The notes below the pieces were generated by a model. The model was not told where the DNA came from, ran no database searches, and worked only from the letters and a program-made list of their open reading frames with translations. A stretch of DNA of 64,000 nt, taken from NCBI RefSeq assembly GCF_029277985.1, contig NZ_CP119546.1, positions 3,162,001 through 3,226,000 on the forward strand, written 5' to 3'. The stretch comes from Providencia stuartii. GTDB lineage: Bacteria; Pseudomonadota; Gammaproteobacteria; Enterobacterales; Enterobacteriaceae. Below are positions 53,644 to 62,600 of this stretch, piece by piece (position 1 is the first letter of the stretch; the number at the start of each line of letters is the position of its first letter). A program made the translations under genes and the position numbers.

Positions 53644-54723
53644 CTAGAACCCATTAGGTTTATAACGTAGAGAACCAACAATCCGATCCCAAATTTCGAC
53701 CATTTGCCACTGGCTGTATTGAGTATTTTTGTCTGCATTGTTTAACCCAATGTATAGCAACGGTTTCTGTGAATCAGCAATCTTTTCATTTGAATACAAA
53801 ATAAATTCAAACATGTCATTATCTTCTTGCTTATTTTGTTTTCCTACCATTAGCCATTCTAGGGATGGAATTCCATTTAGTGATAACTTTTCTTTCTTAA
53901 TCGTGTTTTTCTTAGCTAATGACATAGCTTCATTGATTTGTGGACTGCGATTAAACAACGTATCATCAGAACCAATAGCCGTATTATCGGATCTAAATCC
54001 CAAGATAAAATCATCATTTTCATAAGTAAATGAAATAATTTCTTTATGTTTATTTCCATCATCCACAATAAACCCGTTCGGAATACAAACACCCTTATCG
54101 ACGGGAATGTCTTCGTTTTTTCGTCCGGACAACCGAGATATAAGTGATTGCATAGCTACTAATTTAGTTGGTTTATCATTCGCCTGAATTTCACTAAAAC
54201 CTCTAGCCAAAAAATCAATTTTCTTCTTTTCATACTTTTTATCAGAAAAATCTCTAATATTTACTGTGATAACAAAGGCTATTAGTTCAGTATAGACATG
54301 AGCCTCTAATATTCTGTAAGAATCATCAGATCCTGATTTGTTTCTATCGAAAATAACCCCTTTACCATTGGGTAGTTGGATAATTTCTTTTAATACAGGG
54401 GCATTTTTTTCACTGGTTTTTCCATTGCGAAGCTCTTGTTCCCGTAGCTCAATTCGTTGTTTAAAGGCAGGTGGATAGATGAATTTACTTTCAATTTTAA
54501 AATCATCAATAAACACTTGATTATCATTCATATTATTAAATGGAATAGGAATATCCACGACAAATCGACCAACACATTGAGGTTTTACGTTTTCAAAGAA
54601 TGCATCTATCAAAATATAATCCTTTTCAGTTAAACGGCTTTCTTTGTCATAAACGACCAAGCCTAAAAAAACTAATGAGAATAAAAATAAGCCCATCAGT
54701 AAACCAAGATGCTTATTAATCAT
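53644..54723 (-). CDS. Tli4-type T6SS lipase immunity protein (unit A)
   Basis: 359 aa. It follows the layout of the Tle4 immunity family: an N-terminal hydrophobic segment (LLMGLFLFSLVFLGLVVY), then CVGRFVVDIPIPFNN, FIYPPAFKQRIELREQEL, GVIFDRNKS, AMQSLISRLSGR, GVCIPNGFIVDDG and the C-terminal VEIWDRIVGSLRYKPNGF. No lipobox Cys follows the hydrophobic stretch, so it is probably anchored in the inner membrane facing the periplasm, unlike its paralogues B and C. The start overlaps the lipase stop by 8 nt, so toxin and antidote are translationally coupled. Confidence 0.8.
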   Translation of the reverse strand: MINKHLGLLMGLFLFSLVFLGLVVYDKESRLTEKDYILIDAFFENVKPQCVGRFVVDIPIPFNNMNDNQVFIDDFKIESKFIYPPAFKQRIELREQELRNGKTSEKNAPVLKEIIQLPNGKGVIFDRNKSGSDDSYRILEAHVYTELIAFVITVNIRDFSDKKYEKKKIDFLARGFSEIQANDKPTKLVAMQSLISRLSGRKNEDIPVDKGVCIPNGFIVDDGNKHKEIISFTYENDDFILGFRSDNTAIGSDDTLFNRSPQINEAMSLAKKNTIKKEKLSLNGIPSLEWLMVGKQNKQEDNDMFEFILYSNEKIADSQKPLLYIGLNNADKNTQYSQWQMVEIWDRIVGSLRYKPNGF

Positions 54724-56398
54724 TTAATGGCACATCCATAACCATTTTAATAATTGCTCTTAACGTAAATTGAATTGCCGGTCTCTTTTTTATGTCAGTA
54801 ACATCATCAACTTTGTAAGCGTCTTGATGGTCAACATTCGTTGCTAAAATACTTTTGATTGACGGGTGGGCATAAATAGCCGAGAACGACTCGATAGGTA
54901 CTGTGCCATCTCCAGCCGTTTTTGATGAATTTAATTTAAACTCTTTAGCCAACTGACCTGTTTCTCGTTTTTGCCGATTTGTTGGCGGTAGATGAGTTTC
55001 TCTTTGGGAAAATACATATGGACTTACGGTTAACTTCGTTGGTACCCAATCAAGAGAACCATCCGACTCAACTTGATCGCCATAAAAAACATAAGTATTT
55101 GGGTGATATAATCCCTTTTCCTGCTGATTCATAAATTTGCGAACCGTATCATCTATAATGTCATTATAAGCAAGCCAATTATTATCTATTATCGTTGTGT
55201 CTTTATCCAAAATGTCCGGTCTATAAAGTTTCCACCAAACATCGTTTCTAAGATAAATATCCTTAAACGGATCAAATTTTCCGGTTTGAGGATCTTTTGT
55301 TTGAGGATAATTACCTTCCTCTGGAATAAATAACCATGGTGACTTATAGGAAGGGTAAGGAAGTAATTGTAAAGGAGCTGGAGATTGAGCTAGAACTGGC
55401 ATTAATTCTTTAGCGGACCACCCTAAAATTCGCCCTGCAGTATAGCCTTCTTCACTTGCTCCAGTTCCCATCCGCCTATACGCTGCGGGAGACCCTAAAT
55501 CAGGAATAACGCCATGAACAACACCTAATACTTTATTCTGGCATCCCTCAAACGTTGATTCTGGGGTTGGATTCATCGCATATCGAGCCACTAACCCCCC
55601 CATGGAATGGGTTACTAAAATGACTTTCTCTACCGCTAAACCATATCCATGACACCTGTATAAATTAATTACTTTATCGATATACTCCACAAGTTTAGAT
55701 GCGGATTCAGCATTATCAGCAAGCCAGTTATAGCCAAAAACATGCAATGGAAATAAAAAGCGATTGAAATGGTCGAGTTCTTTTTGAGTTAATGTTTGCT
55801 CATTCTCTTTTTCTTTTGTTCCTAATGGTTTCTCGACAAATTCATTTAGAATACTGACATATGGTAAATTAATATCACCTTTGCTTATGAGTTCGAAATT
55901 AAGGACATTACTCTGCCAGTCATTAATTAATGCAGCCTGAAAAACACTCAGGAAACGCCCATAACTATAATTAAGAGCTTCCCCCCAACCTCTATCATGA
56001 CGTTTAGGAAATAGATATCCATCATCAGAAAAGGGCGTATAGACTTCTTTATCAACTAAACCTCTGTTATCAACTCTTGTTGATTCAGGGTTTAATATGT
56101 TTTTTCTTTCATGCCCTGTTCTTTCAGCCCATTTTAGAAAAATGTCATACCCTGCATCCCCTCGCCACATTTCTTTTTTATCATCTCCTTTTGACATTAA
56201 ATTCGTTCCCATTATCCCAGGGATAAAAATAACGGGGATAATTTTTCTGGGCGGCAAAATACACTTTGCTTCGGCATTGAAGGACTTAGGTTGAAGTTGA
56301 ACATCATCCCAATGGCATTTTCCATCTTCTGTCCATTTAGGGATGTGATACGAAAGGTGTTGGCATTCATCTATTTCAGGGGAGTCTTTCTCTGACAT
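54716..56398 (-). CDS. T6SS-type lipase effector with Tli4-family partner (unit A, intact)
   Basis: 560 aa alpha/beta hydrolase. The N-terminal VIFIPGIMGTNLMSKG resembles the LCAT/PDAT-type lipase entry. The nucleophile elbow is VTHSMGGLVARYA (Ser265, with Thr in place of the first Gly of GxSxG). Asp and His candidates are in AGDGTVPIESF and NVDHQDAY near the C-terminus. No signal peptide is seen, as expected for a type VI cargo. Aaagga lies 8 nt before the ATG. It is directly upstream of its overlapping immunity gene. No vgrG, hcp or PAAR gene is nearby. The Tle label rests on the partner family. Confidence 0.78.
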   Translation of the reverse strand: MSEKDSPEIDECQHLSYHIPKWTEDGKCHWDDVQLQPKSFNAEAKCILPPRKIIPVIFIPGIMGTNLMSKGDDKKEMWRGDAGYDIFLKWAERTGHERKNILNPESTRVDNRGLVDKEVYTPFSDDGYLFPKRHDRGWGEALNYSYGRFLSVFQAALINDWQSNVLNFELISKGDINLPYVSILNEFVEKPLGTKEKENEQTLTQKELDHFNRFLFPLHVFGYNWLADNAESASKLVEYIDKVINLYRCHGYGLAVEKVILVTHSMGGLVARYAMNPTPESTFEGCQNKVLGVVHGVIPDLGSPAAYRRMGTGASEEGYTAGRILGWSAKELMPVLAQSPAPLQLLPYPSYKSPWLFIPEEGNYPQTKDPQTGKFDPFKDIYLRNDVWWKLYRPDILDKDTTIIDNNWLAYNDIIDDTVRKFMNQQEKGLYHPNTYVFYGDQVESDGSLDWVPTKLTVSPYVFSQRETHLPPTNRQKRETGQLAKEFKLNSSKTAGDGTVPIESFSAIYAHPSIKSILATNVDHQDAYKVDDVTDIKKRPAIQFTLRAIIKMVMDVPLND

Positions 56399-56541
56399 AA
56401 CATTAATCCTTTTGCGTTATCTATAAGGTAAATAGAATAGCGAAATTTCACTTAAGTGTCTGTTTGGATAAATCTGTTTTTGGTGTCACTCCAATTTTAA
56501 AATGTCACGTGTCAGGGCATGTAAGCACCTTATGTTAAATA

Positions 56542-56569
56542 AGCGCAATAATGAATATATTATTGCGCT
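56542..56569. terminator. Hairpin between units A and B
   Basis: Stem agcgcaataat / attattgcgct (56542-56552 and 56559-56569), just after the tli-B stop on the minus strand. The surrounding segment gtcagggcatgtaagcacct also occurs at 59495-59514, so it is part of the duplicated unit. It has no strong T-run. Confidence 0.5.
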
Positions 56570-56576
56570 ACAAGCC

Positions 56577-57653
56577 TTAGTAAGCATTAGGGCGGATTTT
56601 AAAGGATTGCAAAACGCGATCCCAAATTTCAACCATTTGATCATCCGTATAATGGACAACCTTGCTGGTCGAATGCATCAATATGCTAACGGATGGATGT
56701 AAATAGCCGATATTTTTTTCATTCGCATAATATTGAAAATAATAAAATTTATCGGATTGATTGTCATAGCGAGGATCTCGCCCCAACGTTAACCACTCTT
56801 CACCTGCCACGTTATTAAACTGTACGTTTCCTTTCCGTAACGTTTTACCCCCATATTGAGAAAGAACAGATTTAATTTCATCAGCCCTATCCAACATACT
56901 TTCCTTTTCACTTTCTATCGTATTATCCATATCGACCGCCCAATAGAATTGCGGATTTTCAAAAACCATCGAAATTTCTTCTTGATGCGATTTACCATCA
57001 TCGCGAATAAAGCCATAAGGAATGCAGACCCCTTTTTCGGTTGGAATTTCATTCTTTGGTCGCCCTTGTAACCGAGAAATCAAGGATTGCATGGCCACTA
57101 ATTTTGGTGATCTATCTGTAAATAATCTATTATTTTTCTTGTATCTTTCTTGCCTATTTTTATATTTATCGTTAGTAATATCTTTATATTTTGAAATGAT
57201 GATAAAAGCCACGTTATCAATATACACATGAGCTTCTAATTCTCTAGCAGCATCTGGATAAGCATAGCTTTCATTTCTGTCAAAGATAACACCATCATTT
57301 ATTCTAATTATCTCTTTCAAAAATGGCCCATCTGACTCATCGCTCACACGTTGTTTTTTTAATTTTTCTTCCCGTAATTCAATCCGTTGTTTAAACGAAG
57401 GGGGATAAATAAATTGACTCTCAATTATCATCTCATCAATTTTAATAATCGATGATAATTCCTGTGTTAAAGATTTAGGATAATTAAAGGTATAACGTCC
57501 TAAACAATAGGTCGGTGCATCATCAAATAGAGTATTAATCACAGCAGAATCCTTTTCATTAAGTGAAGTTGAATACGTTTTATTAGGTACAGAGCAAGCC
57601 GCTAAACTTGCCAATAAGACCAAACTCGAAATACTCACCAATCCTTTTTTCAT
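56577..57653 (-). CDS. Tli4-type immunity lipoprotein (unit B)
   Basis: 358 aa. The lipoprotein signal peptide MKKGLVSISSLVLLASLAAC has the lipobox Cys at position 20, followed by SVPNK. The Tli4-type core has CLGRYTFNYPKSL, FIYPPSFKQRIELREEKL, GVIFDRNESYAYPD, AMQSLISRLQGRPKNEIP, GVCIPYGFIRDDG and VEIWDRVLQSFKIRPNAY. Its start overlaps the stop of tle-B (TAATG). It is intact although its toxin is broken. The C-terminal 164 residues are identical to unit C, while residues about 120-185 differ strongly. Confidence 0.82.
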   Translation of the reverse strand: MKKGLVSISSLVLLASLAACSVPNKTYSTSLNEKDSAVINTLFDDAPTYCLGRYTFNYPKSLTQELSSIIKIDEMIIESQFIYPPSFKQRIELREEKLKKQRVSDESDGPFLKEIIRINDGVIFDRNESYAYPDAARELEAHVYIDNVAFIIISKYKDITNDKYKNRQERYKKNNRLFTDRSPKLVAMQSLISRLQGRPKNEIPTEKGVCIPYGFIRDDGKSHQEEISMVFENPQFYWAVDMDNTIESEKESMLDRADEIKSVLSQYGGKTLRKGNVQFNNVAGEEWLTLGRDPRYDNQSDKFYYFQYYANEKNIGYLHPSVSILMHSTSKVVHYTDDQMVEIWDRVLQSFKIRPNAY

Positions 57654-59399
57654 TAGGGTTTCACCTCATCCGTTTGCAAGATACGACACAGGGAACGCAA
57701 GGTAAATTTAATGGCAGGGGAAACATCCCCTGTTTTTTCATACGTATCAAACTCCGCATCCCCTTTTAGAGGCGCAAACTGATAGGCGTTCTGATGGTCA
57801 ACATTCATTTCTAAAATTTCTTTAAACAGGTCTTTTCTAACTAAATTAATAGAATATTTAGGCACTGTACCGTCACCGCGCCCCCCCTCATAATCCATTG
57901 AGGGCGTATTCTTCCACTTATCACTGGACTTGAGTAAGGTATACTCACGCTTGTCACCATAGTCGTCTGTCGCTCGGCTATCGTCAGACACCTATAACCA
58001 CGAGGTTTTATCCCGTAATTTCCATGTCACGGTTTCATCTGAACGGCGAGAGTCTTTCGGGTCATTTTCATCAAAATACGCTCCATAAAATTGATAAGTA
58101 TTTATATGATATTGACCATTCATATCTTGAATAAACGGTTTAACCGTATCCCTTATTATTTTTTTATATTTTTTCAAATTAGAATCAATTAGTTCCGATT
58201 TTCCGTCCAAAATATCAGGCTCGTACATTCGCCACCACACATCATCTTGAAGATAAATCTCCTCAAATGGATCCCCCTTTTGCGGTAGCAATAAATCCGT
58301 CACACCATCCGGACTGCCTTTTTCAATCCGCAGCCACGGCTGACCATGATTATATTTCGGAGAGGGTAAGAGTTGTAACGGTGCAGGGGATTGCGCTAAG
58401 ACAGACATGAGCCGTGTGGCACTCATGCCCAGCACTAACCCCATCGGCATCGAATACTCCCCAATTTTCATCATTTTGTAGGCAGTTGGCGAACCTAAGT
58501 CGGGCATCACACCATGCACAACCCCCAGTATTTTATCTTTGTAGGGCGTATCTAATAATTCGGAAGCGTAACGGGATACCAACCCCCCCCATCGAATGGG
58601 TTACAAGAATGACTTTCTCATGCCCTTCTTCAAAGGCGAGCCCATGTCCAATTCCTCCATTCTGTTTAGGGCGGTATAAATTTAAGATCTCATCAATGTA
58701 TTTGCCGAGGTCTTGTGCAGACTGAGCGTTGTCTTGTAACCAGTTATAACCAAAAGCATGAAGCGGAAGCAGTAAATCACGGTATTTCCCCGCTTCCCGA
58801 AGCGAAAGTGGGTTGGTATCCTCTGGCGTGAGGGGTTTATCTAAAATGAACTTGAACGTTGATTCTTGAGAAAAATATTCCTCGGCTTCATCTGCCGTCG
58901 CGCATCCCTGACTTTTCGCTTTGTTGTAATACTGCTCCCAAACCAGCAATTCTTTCTGTAACTTGTCGAGTGGATCTGCATACGAAAACTGCAATACACT
59001 TCCCCACCCTCTTTTCTGTCTTGAATTGGCGAAGTAAGTAGACTCGTTGTCATTTTTATCGACATCTTGAGTGGGATCTGTTTCTGTCGTTTCAGGATCG
59101 AGTAATTTTTTCCGTTTATTTCCCGAGGTAAAAAGCCAACCGAGCGCATCCACAGCCATTCCAAGCTTACTCGTGCGAATACGCCAGATTGATTTTTTAT
59201 CTTTTTTACTTCGTAAGTTAGATCCCATAATACCGGGTAAAAAAATAACCGGAACCACTTTGGTTGAAGGGAGATAACAATGCGCTTTGGCATTTTCAGA
59301 TTGATGTTTCAGTCGTAAGTCTTTCCAAACGGCACATTTGTTGCCATCAAATTCAGCGAAGCAATGTTGAATATTTTCTGTTTGTTCATTCTGACTCAT
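57653..59399 (-). pseudogene. T6SS-type lipase effector (unit B), disrupted
   Basis: Three collinear frames together make a lipase of about 582 aa related to unit A. The N-terminal frame (58533-59399; MSQNEQTENIQHCFAEFDGN, VIFLPGIMGSNLRSKKD) runs into VTHSMGG and then leaves frame. The tract encoding Met-Gly-Gly has eight G (58583-58590 as C on the plus strand), whereas the intact unit has seven. The correct frame resumes at MVSRYASELLD but meets an in-frame TAG at 57994-57992, after which the sequence continues to RGDGTVPKYSINL and NVDHQNAYQF, the Asp/His regions. Aaagga precedes the start. The stop overlaps tli-B. Confidence 0.88.
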
Positions 59400-59528
59400 T
59401 ATTTATCCTTTAAATTTAGGTTATGAATAAAATATAACCTAAAATCAAGAAGACGGCAGTAAGATAAAGAGACATTACTGAATTGGAGCTACAAATGTCA
59501 GGGCATGTAAGCACCTTTATGTTAAATA

Positions 59529-59556
59529 AGCGCAATAATAACCCTATCATTGCGCT
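59529..59556. terminator. Hairpin between units B and C
   Basis: Stem agcgcaat / attgcgct (59529-59536 and 59549-59556), just after the tli-C stop. It is the diverged copy of the hairpin at 56542-56569. Confidence 0.45.
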
Positions 59557-59564
59557 ATCTAAGC

Positions 59565-60641
59565 TTAATAAGCGTTAGGGCGAATTTTAAAAGATTGCAG
59601 AACGCGATCCCAAATTTCAACCATTTGATCATCCGTATAATGGACAACCTTACTGGTCGAATGCATCAATATGCTAACGGATGGATGTAAATAGCCGATA
59701 TTTTTTTCATTCGCATAATATTGGAAATAATAAAACTTATCGGATTGATTGTCATAGCGAGGATCTCGCCCCAACGTTAACCACTCTTCACCTGCCACGT
59801 TATTAAACTGTACGTTTCCTTTCCGTAACGTTTTACCCCCATATTGAGAAAGAACAGATTTAATTTCATCAGCCCTATCCAACATACTTTCCTTTTCACT
59901 TTCTATCGTATTATCCATATCGACCGCCCAATAGAATTGCGGGTTTTCAAAAACCATCGAAATTTCTTCTTGGTGCGATTTTCCATCATCGCGAATAAAG
60001 CCATAAGGAATGCAGACCCCTTTTTCGGTTGGAATTTCATTCTTTGGTCTCCCTTGTAACCGAGAAATTAACGACTGCATCACCGCTAATTTTTGAGGTT
60101 TATCAGTAAATGGCTTATTTTCTTCCTTATGTTCTAATTGTTCATCTACATATTTTGATTTGGAAACATCTTCAAATTTTGAAGTTATAATAAAAGCAAC
60201 ATTATCAATGTATACGTTAGCCTCTAAAACACGAAGTACATCTGGATATTGGTATGCCTCATTCCTTTCAAAAATAACACCATTATCTAATCTAATAATA
60301 TTTTTTAGAAAAGGCCCATCAGATTCATCACTGACACGTTGTTTTTTTAATTCTTCCTCTCGTAATTCAATACGCTGCTTAAACGAAGGGGGGTAAATAA
60401 ATTGACTCTCAATAGTCATCTCATCAATTTTAATAATGGAAGAGAAATCTTGTGTTAAAGATTTAGGATAATTAAAGGTATAACGCCCTAAACAGTAGGT
60501 GGGTGCATCATCAAACTGAGTATTAATTACAGCAGAATCCTTTTCATTAAGTGAAGTTGAATGCGTTTTATTTGGCACTGAGCACGAGACCAAACTCGCC
60601 AATAAGACCAAACCGGAAATACTCACCAATCCCTTTTTCAT
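59565..60641 (-). CDS. Tli4-type immunity lipoprotein (unit C)
   Basis: 358 aa, a close paralogue of unit B. The signal peptide MKKGLVSISGLVLLASLVSC ends with a lipobox Cys at position 20. Residues 1-115 and 195-358 are nearly or completely identical to unit B. The middle (LEANVYIDNVAFIITSKFED, VSKSKYVDEQLEHKEENKPF) is clearly different. The cognate toxin gene upstream is only a remnant, so this is an orphan immunity gene. The pattern suggests that the middle segment decides which toxin is neutralised, which is an inference. Confidence 0.82.
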   Translation of the reverse strand: MKKGLVSISGLVLLASLVSCSVPNKTHSTSLNEKDSAVINTQFDDAPTYCLGRYTFNYPKSLTQDFSSIIKIDEMTIESQFIYPPSFKQRIELREEELKKQRVSDESDGPFLKNIIRLDNGVIFERNEAYQYPDVLRVLEANVYIDNVAFIITSKFEDVSKSKYVDEQLEHKEENKPFTDKPQKLAVMQSLISRLQGRPKNEIPTEKGVCIPYGFIRDDGKSHQEEISMVFENPQFYWAVDMDNTIESEKESMLDRADEIKSVLSQYGGKTLRKGNVQFNNVAGEEWLTLGRDPRYDNQSDKFYYFQYYANEKNIGYLHPSVSILMHSTSKVVHYTDDQMVEIWDRVLQSFKIRPNAY

Positions 60642-61057
60642 TTAGGTTTCACCTCATCCGTTTGCAATATCCGACACAGGAAACATAAGGTAAATTTAAT
60701 AGCAGGGGAAACATCCCCTGTTTTTTCATACGTATCAAACTCCGCATCCCCTTTTGCGGCAACAATAAATCCGTCACACTATCCGGACTGCCTTTTTCAA
60801 TCCGTAACCACGGCTAACCATGATTATATTGAGTGGAGTCTGTTTCTTTTGGATCCAGTAATTTTTTTCGTTTATTGCCTGAAGTAAAAAGCCAACCGAA
60901 CGCATCCACAACCATTCCAAGCTTACTCGTGCAAATACGCCAGATTGATTTTTTATCTTTTTTACTTCGTAAGTTAGATCCCATAATACCGGGTAAAAAA
61001 ATAACCGGAACCACTTTGGTTGAAGGGAGAGATAACAATGCGCTTTGGCATTTTTTA
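60642..61057 (-). pseudogene. Remnant of a T6SS-type lipase effector (unit C)
   Basis: Pieces of a unit-B-like lipase joined in order. The extreme 3' end (60642-60752) matches B near 57654-57767. A middle piece (60753-60830) matches B near 58281-58356. A 5' piece (60831-61057; VIFLPGIMGSNLRSKKD, WLFTSGNKRKKLLD) matches B near 59067-59290. Two internal deletions of about 0.5 and 0.7 kb removed the catalytic Ser, Asp and most of the core. The first junction lies at a shared atcccctttt. A 2-bp insertion (61026-61031) and foreign sequence precede the 5' piece. Confidence 0.85.
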
Positions 61058-61230
61058 ACTTCTATCTCGTTTTTCCCTTGGCGTTCCAAGTCATCCATCT
61101 TGTCTTGAGCTAGTTTGAGTACTGTTCCAAGCCGTTTGTTATCAACAAATTGTCCTTAGTCAATACAATCCAGCTTGTCGAACGCCTGATAACCTAATGA
61201 ACGATGTCCATATCTGAAAGTTAGCGTTCA
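61058..61230 (-). other. Junction sequence of unknown origin between the lipase remnant and the right repeat
   Basis: On the minus strand it carries two gene-like scraps. One reads RYGHRSLGYQAFDKLDCID and stops at about 61157. The other (FVDNKRLGTVLKLAQDKMDD, then LERQGKNEIEVKK) runs into the lipase remnant in frame. The first faintly resembles a transposase C-terminus; the second resembles no family I can name. It marks a recombination boundary. Confidence 0.4.
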
Positions 61231-61591
61231 ATCTTTTCTCTACTTAACGCGTTAATTTTAAGCTGGTATTTCGTGCAACCAACGCAATCACTCCGCCTAC
61301 TAACATTAACATAGCTAATGCCCAATTTGCAGGTAAGGGAGAGCTGATCGCCAATAAACTCAGAGCTGCACCTACTGCCATTTGAATAAAACCCACTAAA
61401 GCCGAAGCCGTTCCTGCCTCTTTTTCAAAAGGTTCTAAAGCATAACTCGTTGCGGTTCCCATCATAAAGGCAAGGCCTGTACAGGCACACGCTACAGGTA
61501 ACATATAAGCTAACCAGTGGTTTTGTAACTCTGTTGGTAAGACAAGCAAACCGAATAACAAGCCTAAACACCCCGCTATCATAAATAGGCT
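61231..61591. repeat. 361-bp direct repeat, right copy
   Basis: Same orientation and length as 53016-53376, with about five base differences (for example in the cctactaac and gagctgatc stretches). Here it is the natural 3' end of the complete efflux gene. The sharp ends at both copies show a single duplication or recombination event. Confidence 0.93.
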
Positions 61592-62419
61592 GCCGGCTTT
61601 TAAACAGTTAGGGCGACCAATTTTGGGGATATAATAGTTAGCAATGTAACTCGCAAACATAATCCAAAAACCATTAGCACCAAACGCCAATGAAAACTCT
61701 AGTGGCGTGAGTCCTGCATCCCCCATTAAGACAATCGGTGCGAATGAAACATACGTCAGGACCATGCCCATACTACCTGCATTCACCAATGCAAAAATAA
61801 TAAAGTGCTTGTTACGCAAGATATGCAGGTAGTGATTGAGTTGCAACTTCTTCACATTTTGCAAACTCGCCGGGCGAGTTTCTGGCAAAAATGCGATGAC
61901 TAGAATTAAAATGAGTACCGCATAGAGAGCCAAAAACCAAAAAGGGGCTCGCCATCCCCAATATTCAGCGAGAAAGCCCCCCAAAAGCGGTGCTAATGCT
62001 GGTACGATATTGAGCGTTCCATTTAAAAAACCAAATGCACGCGCAGCTTCCGTGCCGTTCATCCGATCACGAACACCACTAAAAGCCACAACGCCAGTGC
62101 AACAAACAGCGACCCCCTGTAATACCCTAGCGGCAATAAAAATTTCCGGGGTTGTTGATAACGCTGCGACAGTTGAACCGACAATGTAAATTAGGATGCC
62201 CACAATCGCGATAGGCTTACGTCCATATCGGTCGATCAAGGGGCCAGAAATTAACTGCCCTATACCAAAAATTAGTATAAATAATGCAATAGTAGACTGT
62301 ATCAGCGACTCGGGCGCCCCTAACGCAATCGCAATTGTAGGAATTGTTGGCAGATATAAATCAATTGCCAATGGACTCAGCAGCACAAGTAACAGCAGCA
62401 AGACAAGGAACTTTCGCAT
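61244..62419 (-). CDS. Bcr/CflA-family multidrug efflux MFS transporter
   Basis: 391 aa, about twelve hydrophobic segments. MFS motif A GPLIDRYGRKP lies between helices 2 and 3, DLYLPTIPTIAIAL in helix 1, and the drug:H+ antiporter motif C region GTLNIVPALAPLLGGFLAEY in helix 5. These features fit the Bcr/CflA group (bicyclomycin/chloramphenicol-type efflux). The substrate is unknown. The last 112 codons are duplicated at 53029-53376. It lies between the island and gnd. Confidence 0.85.
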   Translation of the reverse strand: MRKFLVLLLLLVLLSPLAIDLYLPTIPTIAIALGAPESLIQSTIALFILIFGIGQLISGPLIDRYGRKPIAIVGILIYIVGSTVAALSTTPEIFIAARVLQGVAVCCTGVVAFSGVRDRMNGTEAARAFGFLNGTLNIVPALAPLLGGFLAEYWGWRAPFWFLALYAVLILILVIAFLPETRPASLQNVKKLQLNHYLHILRNKHFIIFALVNAGSMGMVLTYVSFAPIVLMGDAGLTPLEFSLAFGANGFWIMFASYIANYYIPKIGRPNCLKAGSLFMIAGCLGLLFGLLVLPTELQNHWLAYMLPVACACTGLAFMMGTATSYALEPFEKEAGTASALVGFIQMAVGAALSLLAISSPLPANWALAMLMLVGGVIALVARNTSLKLTR

Positions 62420-62600
62420 AAATAGAATTCTTACTTATAATCATAAAATGATCAGCTAGGCTTACAGTAATACCTGAGGCCTAAGAATAAAAACAAGCTT
62501 TCGATTCTATCAGTATCATCAATCAAAACCATACTCGATCCAATAATAAAGATAAAAACGACCAATAAGTATTGATAGTACATCCCTATTTTTATACTTA

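Noticed and set aside
53644..61098. A complete type VI secretion cluster
   Set aside because: Only lipase and immunity genes and remnants are present; no tss, hcp, vgrG or PAAR gene was found in the window.
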